Shown: positions 1 through 7,321, counted from the stretch's first letter. The stretch is 21,441 nt of DNA from CAZUQA01 sp964622375 (GCA_964622375.1 CAZUQA010000151.1:1-21441), one strand, 5' to 3'. Numbers and translations are program-made. Notes: generated by a model not told the origin, from the letters alone.

Positions 1-105
1 TTCATCATTCAAATCTTCAATTTCACCAATTCTATACCCGCTTCTTACTATAGCTTGTACTACTTGGCTTACTGTGTTTCTGGATACTCCTATATATCCA
101 GCTCT
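1..105 (-). mobile_element. IS21 IstA-like transposase fragment (partial)
   Basis: On the minus strand a frame open from 105 to the window edge reads ..GYIGVSRNTVSQVVQAI.., then ends in a EDLNDE stretch. An SRNTV recognition helix followed about 20 residues later by an acidic ED-L-x-DE motif is the pattern of the N-terminal helix-turn-helix of IS21-family IstA transposases. There is no start codon in this frame; a TGA lies directly upstream at 106-108, so this is not the natural N-terminus. The match rests on about 30 residues. It overlaps the end of the neighbouring transposase fragment, as expected where one element has interrupted or recombined with another. The rest, if present, lies beyond position 1. 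Confidence 0.4.
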
Positions 106-305
106 TCATCAGTAGTATCGAAGTCGAAAGACAATTGATTGGTATTAATGATTTCGTTTGCTTGTATTTCCAGTAGCCTTAGCTCCAATTCATTATGGGC
201 CGAACCTATATGAACTATCTTTTGGCGTTTCCTTCCTTCTCTATACTCAATCTGGATAGTTGTAGCGTCACTTTTAGATTTCTCCTTTCGAATAAATGGT
301 TTCAT
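90..305 (-). pseudogene. IS1634-type (IS4 superfamily) transposase, N-terminal remnant
   Basis: The 71-residue product begins MKPFIRKEKSKSDATTIQI and contains HIGSAHNELEL and a QLSFDF segment. This order (RK..S..T.VQI, an IGSAH-x-x-x-EL motif, then a Q-L-x-F/L-D box near residue 60) is typical of the first 70 residues of IS1634-family transposases, which normally run to several hundred residues. The frame stops at 90 and the following DNA in another frame looks like a different transposase, so this is a truncated remnant without the DDE catalytic core. No ribosome binding site precedes the ATG; a TATACT box lies just in front of it. No terminal inverted repeats were recognised. Expression of the fragment is doubtful. 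Confidence 0.55.
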
Positions 306-684
306 AGCTTAAGTATAAGCCATTTTCTCTTTATTCCTGTCTATTTTAGTGACCACATTTTTCTCTCATTTATCCCAAAACCTACCATTTTAAGCCATTA
401 TTTTACTTCTTCTTTGGATTTCTTCTTAATTGTGACTAAGTCAGGTACTAAGTAAATCTTTCAATTAATTATGTACCCAGACAGTAGCGCACCAGCCAGT
501 TATCAACCTTTGGTTTTTGGACTCATGTTGAATTGCAGAAATGTGAAACATTTATAAATAACAAATTGAAAACCGGCAGATATTTTTGTGGTGATAGCTA
601 TCATCCTTTTTCGTGTGTCTCCTAGTGAGTTCGCTAACATTCAAAACTGATTTTTCGAACCTAGTTCGATTTATATGGCAAAGC
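306..684. other. Gene-free AT-rich stretch with two short dyads
   Basis: No credible coding region is seen; the open frame on the plus strand at 195-455 is a shadow across the transposase remnant and AT-rich DNA. Two dyads stand out: a perfect 12-bp palindrome TGATAGCTATCA at 592-603, and TCGAAC-CTA-GTTCGA at 655-669. The second lies 15 bp past the stop of the membrane protein gene and could form a small hairpin, but no U-run follows it in that direction. This is probably intergenic DNA plus residual IS flank. Confidence 0.5.
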
Positions 685-1269
685 CTAGCGTTTTCTTTCG
701 GCATTGAGCAGTAAAACCAAATAGATTACTGCGACACTAAGGTGCAAAGGGAAAAGGACCATATCTTTCTGCCAGATATCCATAACAGCCAGTAAGCCAA
801 AACAAGCAATAATGAAAATATAAAGAGGCTTTAAAATTCGAATGTTTTTTTGTGAAGTCTCTTTTATTATTTCTTTATCGCGAATTATTTCTATTTCATT
901 TTCCTGGCAAAAACTGAAAAACTCTTTTTGCCGTTTGAAATAATGAAAGACAAAAAAACCGGATATAGCACAACCGCTAGCCGCTACTATAATAATTGCG
1001 CTCGCACTTTCTTCCATAAGCAACATAATAATGAAAATCGAAATAGTAAGCATCAGTGAAATAATCAGCCAAGGCAACAGATTTTGCATTTTAAAGAAAA
1101 GCGGTCGAGCTCTTTCATCATTGACTACACCACGATCTTTCTTAGTCCAACCGACAATCAGAAAGGGTAGTTTATTTAGTGCCTTACGACTTACCAAGCC
1201 TCCGATAAGTCCACCGACAAGCACGATAAAGACAATGAAAATAATGATAATTAAGCTTGAATCTGGCAT
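685..1269 (-). CDS. Multi-pass membrane protein of unknown function
   Basis: The 194-residue protein is not recognised as a known family. Hydrophobic segments lie near residues 5-28, 62-84, 88-107, 146-164 and 169-188, so about five membrane spans are expected. A basic, charged loop separates spans 1 and 2 (around residues 29-60) and a strongly charged stretch (FKRQKEFFSFCQENEIEIIRDKE) lies between spans 3 and 4. The tail ends in ERKR. The ATG at 1269 is preceded by AAGGAGAC at good spacing, which supports the start and real translation. It is codirectional with the etf operon upstream but separated from it by a terminator, so it is probably transcribed alone. Confidence 0.65.
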   Translation of the reverse strand: MPDSSLIIIIFIVFIVLVGGLIGGLVSRKALNKLPFLIVGWTKKDRGVVNDERARPLFFKMQNLLPWLIISLMLTISIFIIMLLMEESASAIIIVAASGCAISGFFVFHYFKRQKEFFSFCQENEIEIIRDKEIIKETSQKNIRILKPLYIFIIACFGLLAVMDIWQKDMVLFPLHLSVAVIYLVLLLNAERKR

Positions 1270-1323
1270 AGAAGTCTCCTTAGTTTTACTGCTAAACTAT
1301 AACACAGAATGTGGTAATTAGAT

Positions 1324-1350
1324 AAAAAAACATGACTTTTCATCATGCTT
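1324..1350 (-). terminator. Rho-independent terminator of the maoC-acd-etfBA operon
   Basis: Read on the minus strand just past the etfA stop, AGCATGA-TGAAAAG-TCATGTT forms a 7-bp stem (one G-U pair) with a 7-nt loop, followed by a run of T residues. The position directly after etfA marks the end of the operon. Because A and T runs flank both sides it could also act on the plus strand, but no plus-strand gene needs it. Confidence 0.7.
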
Positions 1351-1351
1351 T

Positions 1352-2368
1352 TTACTCATAAGTAGCTGCTTCGCGGTTAGCTTTAATCTTTTCGATTAAC
1401 AGCGGAACAACTTTCTTGACATCACCGACAATGCCGATATGTGCCACCTTAAATATTGCAGCATTAGGATCGATATTGATGGCAATGATGTAATCGGATT
1501 TTTCCATGCCGGCTAAATGCTGAACAGCTCCGGAAATACCACAGGCGATATAAACCAGAGGTCTTACGGTTTTGCCGGTTTGACCGACTTGAATGTCTTT
1601 CTTGGTGATTCCCATGTCGACCAGTGCCCGACTGGAACCCATAACGCCACCTAACTGTTGCGCTAGTTCACCGACTAAATCCAGGGCATCTTTGGCACCA
1701 CGACCGGCAGAAACGATGATGGGAGCTTCGGTAACATCTAAGCCTTTGCGTACCATTTTTTCGATTTTCAAAGATTTAACAACAGCTTCAGCTTTGATGT
1801 CAACCGGATGGGTGATAATTTCTCCGCTTCTACTGGCATCAGGTTTAGGTACATCAAATACTTTCGGGCGAATGGTCGCCATTTGGGGTCGGGTATTGGG
1901 GCAAATGATAGTGCCAAACAGGTTGCCGCCAAAAGCCGGACGGGTAACTAATAACAATGTCGAGTTTTCTGCTTCTTTGTCAACGTCGATTTTCGTAGCA
2001 TCAGCGGTTAAGCCGGTATCCAAACGAGCAGCCACTCGCGGTGCCAAATCACGACCCAAAGTTGAAGCACCAACCAATAAAGAATCCGGTTGGTATTTCT
2101 TTACGACATCACAAAAAACATCAGTATAAAGCTCCGTAGAATAATTCGCCAAACTCGGGTGTTGACAAAGTACAATTTTATCAGCCCCGTAAGCAAACAA
2201 AGTATTAGCGGCTTCAGCCATATCGTGGCCGATTAAAATACCGACTACCTGAAATTTGGCAAAAGCCATTTCTTCACAAAGTTCTCTGGCTTTACCCAAA
2301 AGTTCTAAACTCACTTCTTGGACTTTGCCTTCTCTTTGTTCGATATAAACATAAATGTCTTTAGTCAT
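1352..2368 (-). CDS. etfA: Electron transfer flavoprotein alpha subunit
   Basis: EtfA is the FAD-carrying subunit that passes electrons between the acyl-CoA dehydrogenase and other cytosolic carriers. The 338-residue length is normal. The C-terminal FAD domain is clear: GRGAKD from residue 222, a GQTGKTV motif near 262, the family signature YIACGISGAVQHLAGM around 273-288, then IAINIDPNAAIF. The N-terminal part (YIEQREGKVQEVSLELLGKA) is the usual EtfA nucleotide-binding-like domain. A GAGGATCTC-type RBS precedes the ATG. It follows etfB after 9 nt and is last in the operon before a terminator. The bcd-etfB-etfA arrangement is the one that encodes flavin-bifurcating Bcd-Etf complexes in clostridia; bifurcation here is inferred from gene order and family likeness, not shown. 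Confidence 0.95.
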   Translation of the reverse strand: MTKDIYVYIEQREGKVQEVSLELLGKARELCEEMAFAKFQVVGILIGHDMAEAANTLFAYGADKIVLCQHPSLANYSTELYTDVFCDVVKKYQPDSLLVGASTLGRDLAPRVAARLDTGLTADATKIDVDKEAENSTLLLVTRPAFGGNLFGTIICPNTRPQMATIRPKVFDVPKPDASRSGEIITHPVDIKAEAVVKSLKIEKMVRKGLDVTEAPIIVSAGRGAKDALDLVGELAQQLGGVMGSSRALVDMGITKKDIQVGQTGKTVRPLVYIACGISGAVQHLAGMEKSDYIIAINIDPNAAIFKVAHIGIVGDVKKVVPLLIEKIKANREAATYE

Positions 2369-2377
2369 GAGATCCTC

Positions 2378-3166
2378 CTAGTGGGTAATGACTTGTTTTT
2401 CTTTCAACAAGTCAAAGAGCAATTGAGCTGCCTCTTCTTCGGGTAGGCTATGAACTTCACAAGTAGAAGCTACTTCTTTCACAAAGGTGGTTTTGACCTT
2501 GGTTGGGGAACCGTTTAAGCCAATGAGTTTTTCATCAAGCGCCAACTCAGCAGCAGTAATAACGCGGATCTCTTTATCGAAGCTTTCCCAAATATCGCGA
2601 ACGTTCATATAACGGGGATGATGCATTTCACTTAGCGTTGTGATAACGCAGGGTAGGGGGGCTTGAATTTCTTCATAGCTTTTTTCCCACATTTTTTTGA
2701 CGGTTATACTGTTATCTTCAACTTTCAAGATTTCTAAAACATAGGTGATTTGCGGAATTCCCAGTTTTTCGGCAGTTTGCGGTCCTACTTGAGCAGTATC
2801 ACCGTCAATGGCCTGCCGTCCGGCAATAATCAAATCATAATTCATCTTGTTTAGAGCACCGACTAAGGTATTGCTGGTAGCCCAAGTGTCGGCTCCGGCA
2901 AACTTCATATCACTGATTAAAATTGCTTCATCACAACCCATAGCCAATAACTCGCGCAACATGTTTTTAGCTTGCGGTGGGCCCATGGTCATTACCGTAA
3001 CTTTGCCACCATGAGCTTCACGTAATTGTAAAGCGGCTTCAACACCGGCTAGATCATCGGGGTTGGTAATGGCAGCGGCTTTTTCCCGCATTAAGGTATT
3101 GGTAACTCGATCTATTTCAATTTCTGTAGTGTTAGGTACTTGTTTAACTAAAACGATGATGTTCAT
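2378..3166 (-). CDS. etfB: Electron transfer flavoprotein beta subunit
   Basis: EtfB pairs with EtfA and binds a nucleotide cofactor (AMP in simple ETFs, FAD/NADH in bifurcating ETFs). The 262-residue protein starts MNIIVLVKQVPNTTEIEID, a standard EtfB N-terminus, and carries the conserved AGRQAIDGDTAQVGPQTAE block at about 115-134. That block closely matches the clostridial EtfB of butyryl-CoA dehydrogenase operons. SEMHHPRYMNVRDIW near the C-terminus is also family-typical. Its start overlaps the stop of the acyl-CoA dehydrogenase gene by one base (TAATG), indicating translational coupling. The neighbouring dehydrogenase is its likely electron partner. Whether NADH and ferredoxin are the other partners depends on group-specific residues that need an alignment. 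Confidence 0.95.
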   Translation of the reverse strand: MNIIVLVKQVPNTTEIEIDRVTNTLMREKAAAITNPDDLAGVEAALQLREAHGGKVTVMTMGPPQAKNMLRELLAMGCDEAILISDMKFAGADTWATSNTLVGALNKMNYDLIIAGRQAIDGDTAQVGPQTAEKLGIPQITYVLEILKVEDNSITVKKMWEKSYEEIQAPLPCVITTLSEMHHPRYMNVRDIWESFDKEIRVITAAELALDEKLIGLNGSPTKVKTTFVKEVASTCEVHSLPEEEAAQLLFDLLKEKQVITH

Positions 3167-4311
3167 TATTTCTTACCTCCCTTTAATACGGCGGCACTGA
3201 TAACCATTTTTTGAACTTCCGAAGTTCCTTCGTAAATTTCGGTGATTTTGGCATCACGCATCATGCGCTCTACCGGGAAATCCCGCATATAGCCGTAACC
3301 GCCAAACATTTGTACAACCTTGGTTGTGACATCCATGGCGGTCTCTGAGGCAAAGAGTTTAGCCATAGCTGCTTCGGTAGCATAAGGTTTACCTTCCTGT
3401 TTACACATGGCAGCGCGGTAGACCAGTAGCCGAGCCGCTTCTATTTGGGTATGCATGTCGGCTAAACGGAATTGCGTATTTTGGAAAGAAGCGATGGTCT
3501 TTCCGAACTGTTTTCTTTCATTGACATACTTAACTGCTTCATCAAAAGCGCCCTGAGCAATACCTAAAGCTTGAGCGGCAATACCGATACGCCCGCCATC
3601 TAAAGTATGCATCGCTACTTTAAAGCCTTGACCTTCTTTAGCTAAGAGATTTTCTTTGGGAACTTTGACATTAGTAAATATCAACTCCCGAGTGCTGGAA
3701 CCCCGGATACCCATTTTCTTTTCGGGATTGCCAAAAGTGAAACCTTCCCAACCTTTCTCCACGATAAAGGAAGAAATACCGCGGGTACCGGCACTTTTAT
3801 CGGTCATCGCCATAATCACATAGATATCGGCATCACCGGAGTTGGTGATAAATATCTTAGAACCGTTGAGAATGTAATAATCACCATCCAATACGGCAAC
3901 CGATTGTTGTTCGGCAGCATCGGTACCGGCGTTGGGCTCCGTCAAACCAAAAGCTCCGACTTTATGAGTGTTGAGTGGTTTTAAGTATTTTTCTTTTTGT
4001 TCGGGAGTACCGAAATAATCTATAGGAGCGGAACAAAGAGAGGTGTGAGCCGAGACAATAACCCCGGTCGTTGCACATACTTTGCTCATTTCTTCCACGC
4101 AGAGGATATAAGACAGATAGTCGGCTCCGGCACCATGGTATTCGGTAGAAAAAGGAATACCCATCATGCCGTAACGGAACAGCTTATCGACAGTTTCTTG
4201 GGGGAAACGTTCTTCTTCGTCGATTTCAGCAGCTAAAGGTTTTACTTCTTTCTCGGCAAATTCACGATACAGTTTTTGTACCAGCAGTTGTTTTTCGTTT
4301 AAATCAAACAT
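3166..4311 (-). CDS. Acyl-CoA dehydrogenase, butyryl-CoA dehydrogenase type
   Basis: This FAD enzyme interconverts a short-chain acyl-CoA and its trans-2-enoyl-CoA. The 381 residues match the short-chain acyl-CoA dehydrogenase length. Visible family signatures are FGLTEPNAGTDA (FAD/substrate loop) at about 130-141, KIFITNSGDADIY, the MGIRGSSTRELIF segment, ERKQFGKTIASFQ, MFGGYGYMRDFPVERMMRD, and IYEGTSE near the C-terminus with the catalytic base Glu361. These agree best with bacterial butyryl-CoA dehydrogenases. It lies between maoC and etfB, with 3 nt to the former and a one-base overlap with the latter. In this operon it would reduce crotonyl-CoA supplied by the hydratase, or run in reverse in oxidation. 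Branched short-chain substrates such as isobutyryl- or 2-methylbutyryl-CoA cannot be excluded, so no gene symbol is given. Confidence 0.9.
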   Translation of the reverse strand: MFDLNEKQLLVQKLYREFAEKEVKPLAAEIDEEERFPQETVDKLFRYGMMGIPFSTEYHGAGADYLSYILCVEEMSKVCATTGVIVSAHTSLCSAPIDYFGTPEQKEKYLKPLNTHKVGAFGLTEPNAGTDAAEQQSVAVLDGDYYILNGSKIFITNSGDADIYVIMAMTDKSAGTRGISSFIVEKGWEGFTFGNPEKKMGIRGSSTRELIFTNVKVPKENLLAKEGQGFKVAMHTLDGGRIGIAAQALGIAQGAFDEAVKYVNERKQFGKTIASFQNTQFRLADMHTQIEAARLLVYRAAMCKQEGKPYATEAAMAKLFASETAMDVTTKVVQMFGGYGYMRDFPVERMMRDAKITEIYEGTSEVQKMVISAAVLKGGKK

Positions 4312-4314
4312 GCT

Positions 4315-4737
4315 TTATTCTCCCTTGACAGGCATGATGGTCGCCGTACCGCTGATAACTACATCACCATTTTGGTTAACAGCTACAGTGTCAAGAATCA
4401 CGCGATTTTTTTCAACAATCAGTTCTTTAACTGTTACGGTGGCGGTAATAACATCATCAATAAAAACCGGTTTCATAAAGCGCAATTCCTGGCCCAGATA
4501 AATACAACCGTTGCCGGGAAGCTGGTTGGCTAAAATTGCCGAAAACATTGAAGCTATCAGCATGCCATGACTGATTCTACGACCGAAAATTGATTCTTTG
4601 GCAGCTTCATCATCCAAATGTATCGGATTAAAATCGCCACTCACTTCCGCAAACAGTTCGATACGCTCAGAAGTAACAGTCATCGTTGTGCTGGCACTTT
4701 CGCCGATGCTTAATTCATTAATAGTTTTCCCCTTCAT
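4315..4737 (-). CDS. MaoC-family (R)-specific enoyl-CoA hydratase
   Basis: This hot-dog-fold enzyme hydrates trans-2-enoyl-CoA to (R)-3-hydroxyacyl-CoA, or dehydrates it, like PhaJ. The hydratase-2 motif FAEVSGDFNPIHLDDEAA is present with the catalytic pair Asp35 and His40, followed by the conserved SHGML at 56-60 and the YLGQELRFMKPVFIDD strand. The length of 140 residues fits single-domain PhaJ-like hydratases. The start was set at the inner ATG (4737) because GAGGAGG lies 6 nt upstream of it; an in-frame ATG 15 nt further out (4752) would put that site inside the gene. It heads the operon with acyl-CoA dehydrogenase and etfBA. It replaces the crotonase (Crt) usual in clostridial butyrate operons. 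Confidence 0.88.
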   Translation of the reverse strand: MKGKTINELSIGESASTTMTVTSERIELFAEVSGDFNPIHLDDEAAKESIFGRRISHGMLIASMFSAILANQLPGNGCIYLGQELRFMKPVFIDDVITATVTVKELIVEKNRVILDTVAVNQNGDVVISGTATIMPVKGE

Positions 4738-4743
4738 TATTGT

Positions 4744-4750
4744 CCTCCTC
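4744..4750 (-). promoter_or_regulatory. Ribosome binding site deciding the maoC start
   Basis: GAGGAGG on the minus strand ends 6 nt before the ATG at 4737. It overlaps the alternative ATG at 4752-4750, so translation from the outer codon is unlikely. Confidence 0.8.
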
Positions 4751-4781
4751 ATTAAAAATGTTGTCAGTTAACTACGGCTTA

Positions 4782-4810
4782 AGTTTAAATTAATAATAGC
4801 TATTAGTCAA
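4782..4810 (-). promoter_or_regulatory. Promoter of the maoC-acd-etfBA operon, with palindromic spacer
   Basis: On the minus strand TTGACT (4810-4805), a 17-nt spacer and TAAACT (4787-4782) form a sigma-A-like promoter about 45 nt upstream of the maoC start. The spacer contains a 12-bp perfect palindrome TAATAGCTATTA at 4794-4805 that also covers the last base of the -35 box. Such a placement suits a repressor operator. The promoter fits by consensus only. Confidence 0.5.
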
Positions 4811-4878
4811 TGTAAGTCAGGCAAAACGCCTTTGCTTGGAGCGATGAAAAAATTGTTTATTCAAAAAAATAAATGAAA

Positions 4879-4888
4879 AATGCGCTTT
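4879..4888 (+). promoter_or_regulatory. Shared 10-mer, possible common regulator site
   Basis: AATGCGCTTT here is repeated exactly, inverted, at 15381-15390 inside the dyad upstream of the thiolase operon. It lies between the divergent maoC and alpha/beta hydrolase promoters. The similarity does not extend clearly beyond the ten bases, and this copy lacks a good dyad, so it may be chance. Confidence 0.25.
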
Positions 4889-4939
4889 GCTCTTGAAGAT
4901 TTGTCGATAATTTATAGCAATCAGCCCTACTCAGCTAAT

Positions 4940-4968
4940 TTGACACTAAACTTAGTAATGCTTATGAT
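4940..4968 (+). promoter_or_regulatory. Promoter of the hydrolase-ECF unit
   Basis: TTGACA at 4940-4945, a 17-nt spacer and TATGAT at 4963-4968 make a near-consensus sigma-A promoter. Transcription would start near 4975, leaving a leader of about 50 nt before the ATG at 5029. This argues against the upstream in-frame TTG at 4981 as a start. Confidence 0.65.
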
Positions 4969-5017
4969 TTAGTCGGGAAATTGAGCAAATTAGAGAAAAT
5001 CCTGTCTCGATTAGCTT

Positions 5018-5023
5018 GGAGGA
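5018..5023 (+). promoter_or_regulatory. Ribosome binding site deciding the hydrolase start
   Basis: GGAGGA lies 5 nt before the ATG at 5029. The earlier in-frame TTG at 4981 has no such site, so the shorter protein is favoured. Confidence 0.75.
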
Positions 5024-5028
5024 TCAAT

Positions 5029-5871
5029 ATGGCAACACGAAATATTCACAACTGCAATTTGTTTTATGAAGATTTAGGTAACCGGAATGCCAAAGAAACT
5101 ATCGCATTTCTAAATGGCGTTATGGCTTCTACTAACAGCTGGGAGAAAATCTACCTTCCGGCAATTGAAAAAGGTTATCGGGTTATACTGCATGATTTTA
5201 TGGGTCAAATGAAGTCAGATAAACCGGATCGTGAGTATTCGTTTGCGGAACATGCTGTAATGACGATCGAATTGCTGGAAAGTCTGGAGGCTAAGAATGT
5301 TCATTTTGTCGGAACTTCCTACGGGGGTGAAATCGCCTTAAAACTAGCCATAATGTTTCCCCAATACCCCCAATCTTTGACGATTATAGATTCAGTCAGT
5401 GAACTGGACGAAGTGCTGATTGGCTTTGTCGAAAGCTGGAAAATTCTCATCGACAACTGCAATGGTGAAGACTTTTTCAAAGCGGTAATTCCCAGTATTT
5501 ACGGTGCTAAATATATCAAGGCTAATAAAGAGTCTTTGATGCAAAGAGCGCACTTATTTAACAAATTGGAGGATAGTTATCCTGGATTTTTTCAAGGACA
5601 AAAGAAACTCTATGCTACTTTTTTAAGTGATGCCTATCAAAGTGAATATTTAAAAGAAATCCAATGCCCAACTTTGGTTATTTGTGGCAAAGATGATATA
5701 CTCAAACCACCAAAGTTTTCAAGAATAATCGCTCAAGGTATAAAAAATGCCGAACTGTTGTTGTTGCCTGACTGCGGCCATGTGGCGGTATTTGAAAAAC
5801 CTGAAGAAATAACCGAAGCCACTTTGAGATTCATTCAAAAAACAAAAACGGAAAACAAAAACGGAAATTGA
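5029..5871 (+). CDS. Alpha/beta hydrolase
   Basis: This is a cytosolic serine hydrolase of the alpha/beta fold; the substrate is not known. In the 280-residue protein the nucleophile elbow GTSYGGE places Ser97. The acid is in ICGKDDILKPP (Asp222 or Asp223), and the histidine is His251 in DCGHVAVFEKP, so the triad is complete and in the right order. The oxyanion-side motif is FLNGVMAS at 28-35, with NG where many members have HG. A variable cap region spans about 125-205. There is no signal peptide. The RBS and promoter support the ATG at 5029. It is followed 52 nt later by an ECF transporter component on the same strand, probably one transcript. Candidates include lactonase, thioesterase or ester hydrolase roles, none shown. 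Confidence 0.85.
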   Translation: MATRNIHNCNLFYEDLGNRNAKETIAFLNGVMASTNSWEKIYLPAIEKGYRVILHDFMGQMKSDKPDREYSFAEHAVMTIELLESLEAKNVHFVGTSYGGEIALKLAIMFPQYPQSLTIIDSVSELDEVLIGFVESWKILIDNCNGEDFFKAVIPSIYGAKYIKANKESLMQRAHLFNKLEDSYPGFFQGQKKLYATFLSDAYQSEYLKEIQCPTLVICGKDDILKPPKFSRIIAQGIKNAELLLLPDCGHVAVFEKPEEITEATLRFIQKTKTENKNGN

Positions 5872-5923
5872 CAGACAGCCGGATAACCAATAAAATAAGA
5901 AAGATATTTAAGTGAGGAATATA

Positions 5924-6505
5924 ATGCATTCAAAAACAAAAAGCCTGGTTGGTAACGCTATTTTTATCGCCATTGTTGTAGTATTACAGATTACTGCAAG
6001 TTTTATTAAGTTCGGACCTTTTTCCATTACTTTAGCCTTGGCCCCGATTGTTGTCGGTGCCGCTATTTATGGTATAAGCAGCGGAGCTATCTTAGGTGGA
6101 GCATTTGGCTTAGTAGTACTAATAATGTGTATCAACGGTGTCGATATTGGCGGTTCGATTTTATGGACGGCTAATCCCCTGATGACAGCGCTACTCTGCT
6201 TGGCTAAAGGTAGTTTAGCAGGGCTTCTCTCGGGCTTAGTCTTTAGAAAGCTGGAGAAAAAGAATACTTACTTAGCGGTTATTTTCGCGGCGATCGTGTG
6301 TCCGCTGGTAAACACCGGCATATTCTTGTTGGCGATGTACGGCATTTTCTATGATATTTTAGTAACTTGGGCCGGTGGCTCCAACTTAATATATTTCATG
6401 TTTATCGGCTTAACCGGGCTTAACTTCTTAATGGAGTTGCTGGTTAATGTGGTTCTTAGCCCCATCATTTTACGGATAATAAAAATCGCAAAAACTACAG
6501 ATTAA
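5924..6505 (+). CDS. ECF transporter substrate-binding (S) component
   Basis: S components capture a vitamin or related micronutrient and work with a shared energising module (EcfT, EcfA, EcfA'), which is not in this window. The 193-residue protein is almost wholly hydrophobic with about six spans. It has the S-component layout: a first helix ending in FGPFSITLALAPIVVGAA (31-47), the AIYGISSGAILGGAFGLVV hairpin, CLAKGSLAGLLSGL (92-105), CPLVNTGIFLL (126-136) and a final LNFLMELLVNVVLSPII. The resemblance is to general S components, perhaps pantothenate type, but the substrate is not assigned. The ATG at 5924 is favoured because GAGG ends 6 nt upstream; a GTG at 5912 is in frame but overlaps that site. 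Confidence 0.8.
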   Translation: MHSKTKSLVGNAIFIAIVVVLQITASFIKFGPFSITLALAPIVVGAAIYGISSGAILGGAFGLVVLIMCINGVDIGGSILWTANPLMTALLCLAKGSLAGLLSGLVFRKLEKKNTYLAVIFAAIVCPLVNTGIFLLAMYGIFYDILVTWAGGSNLIYFMFIGLTGLNFLMELLVNVVLSPIILRIIKIAKTTD

Positions 6506-6563
6506 AAATATTACATTATGCTTGTTTTGTATAAATATAGTTCAAACAGTGCTGAATTAGCGG

Positions 6564-7094
6564 CTATTTGTTTTCGATAGTTTTAAGCAGAATATCGGAA
6601 AAGAGGTCAGCATCGATCTCACCGTCAAAGGATGTTCCTAAAACAACACGTAAAGGTTTGCCTTCAATCAGATTAATGAAAGTGTGGATAATACCTTTTT
6701 TGCTTTCAGTAGTGATACCGACTAAAGCGGATAGCGGGGCTTCAAATTTCAAAGCGCCATTTTTCCCTTTAGCGACCGGTCGTTCAATTGGTGAACCTCC
6801 GGTCCGGGCTTGGATAGCTTGGGCTGCCATAGAGCCGGCAACTCCGCCCAATCCCCCGGCAACTCCGGCAACGGTTCCTGCCATTAAGGCGCCTTTTATA
6901 TCTTCAAAACCCAACAAACGACGATCGGTTAAAACGATATTGAGATAAGCGCTGACAATAAAGGAATTGGCATAACGCATTCCACGGCAGTCGGCCACGA
7001 TTCTTTCGTCAGGATCAGCTTTACACTTCTTACAAACTGTTTCATCCTTTTTGAATTTGGTGCCACAAATGTGGCAGAATTTTTCTTCACTCAT
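6564..7094 (-). CDS. Zinc-ribbon protein with glycine/alanine-rich hydrophobic segment
   Basis: The 176-residue protein starts with a double-CxxC zinc ribbon (Cys7, Cys10, Cys21, Cys24). A beta-rich stretch, ERIVADCRGMRYANSFIVSAYLNIVLTDRRLLGFED, follows; its LTDRRLLG motif resembles bacterial PH-like or GRAM-like domains. Residues about 66-95 are a Gly/Ala-rich GxxxG-type hydrophobic segment that may insert in or lie on a membrane. The beta pattern resumes to the C-terminus (ALVGITTESKKG, LRVVLGTSF). The function is unknown. AAGGAGAAA lies just upstream of the ATG and a good promoter precedes it, so the gene is monocistronic, facing the ECF gene tail to tail across 58 nt. Confidence 0.7.
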   Translation of the reverse strand: MSEEKFCHICGTKFKKDETVCKKCKADPDERIVADCRGMRYANSFIVSAYLNIVLTDRRLLGFEDIKGALMAGTVAGVAGGLGGVAGSMAAQAIQARTGGSPIERPVAKGKNGALKFEAPLSALVGITTESKKGIIHTFINLIEGKPLRVVLGTSFDGEIDADLFSDILLKTIENK

Positions 7095-7129
7095 AGTTTC
7101 TCCTTGAATTCACCTTGACATTTTTGTTT

Positions 7130-7158
7130 AGTATACAATATGACATTACTATTTTCAA
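7130..7158 (-). promoter_or_regulatory. Promoter of the zinc-ribbon gene
   Basis: On the minus strand TTGAAA (7158-7153), a 17-nt spacer and TATACT (7135-7130) form a sigma-A-like promoter about 35 nt upstream of the ATG at 7094. Confidence 0.6.
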
Positions 7159-7292
7159 TTGTGCTAATTGATGAGGTTCTATTTCCCTGTCGCAGGAAAA
7201 GCTCCGCCGGATTTGCAAAAAACTTGATTTTTCGAAGTCGGTGCGTTGAAATTTTATTCAATATTTAGAACAACACACGAAAATAGTTTATA

Positions 7293-7321
7293 TTGTACAC
7301 ACTTCATACATCGTTTATAAT
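7293..7321 (+). promoter_or_regulatory. Probable promoter of the giant surface protein gene
   Basis: A perfect TATAAT at 7316-7321 lies 17 nt after TTGTAC at 7293-7298, a weak -35 box. The leader would be about 70 nt to the ATG at 7398. The perfect -10 box and position favour it over a TTGACA at 7115 that lacks a matching -10. Confidence 0.45.

Noticed and set aside
648..659. TGATTTTTCGAA repeated at 7225-7236
   Set aside because: AT-rich 12-mers are expected to recur by chance several times in a window this long, and the flanks do not match.
1593..2129. 178-codon open frame on the plus strand
   Set aside because: It is antisense to etfA, has low-complexity Ser/Ala/Pro content and no ribosome binding site; etfA is certain.
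4821..4836. GCAAA-ACGCC-TTTGC dyad between maoC and the hydrolase gene
   Set aside because: Short arms, overlaps another 4-base dyad, and lies upstream of the -35 box without matching any other dyad in the window.
4981..5028. TTG start for the alpha/beta hydrolase giving 16 extra residues
   Set aside because: No ribosome binding site precedes it and it lies about 12 nt after the -10 box, while the ATG at 5029 has GGAGGA 5 nt upstream.
5912..5923. GTG start for the ECF S component
   Set aside because: It overlaps the GAGG that serves the ATG at 5924.
7115..7145. TTGACA at 7115 as promoter for the giant gene
   Set aside because: No good -10 box at 16-18 nt; it is over 250 nt from the start and sits in the zinc-ribbon leader.
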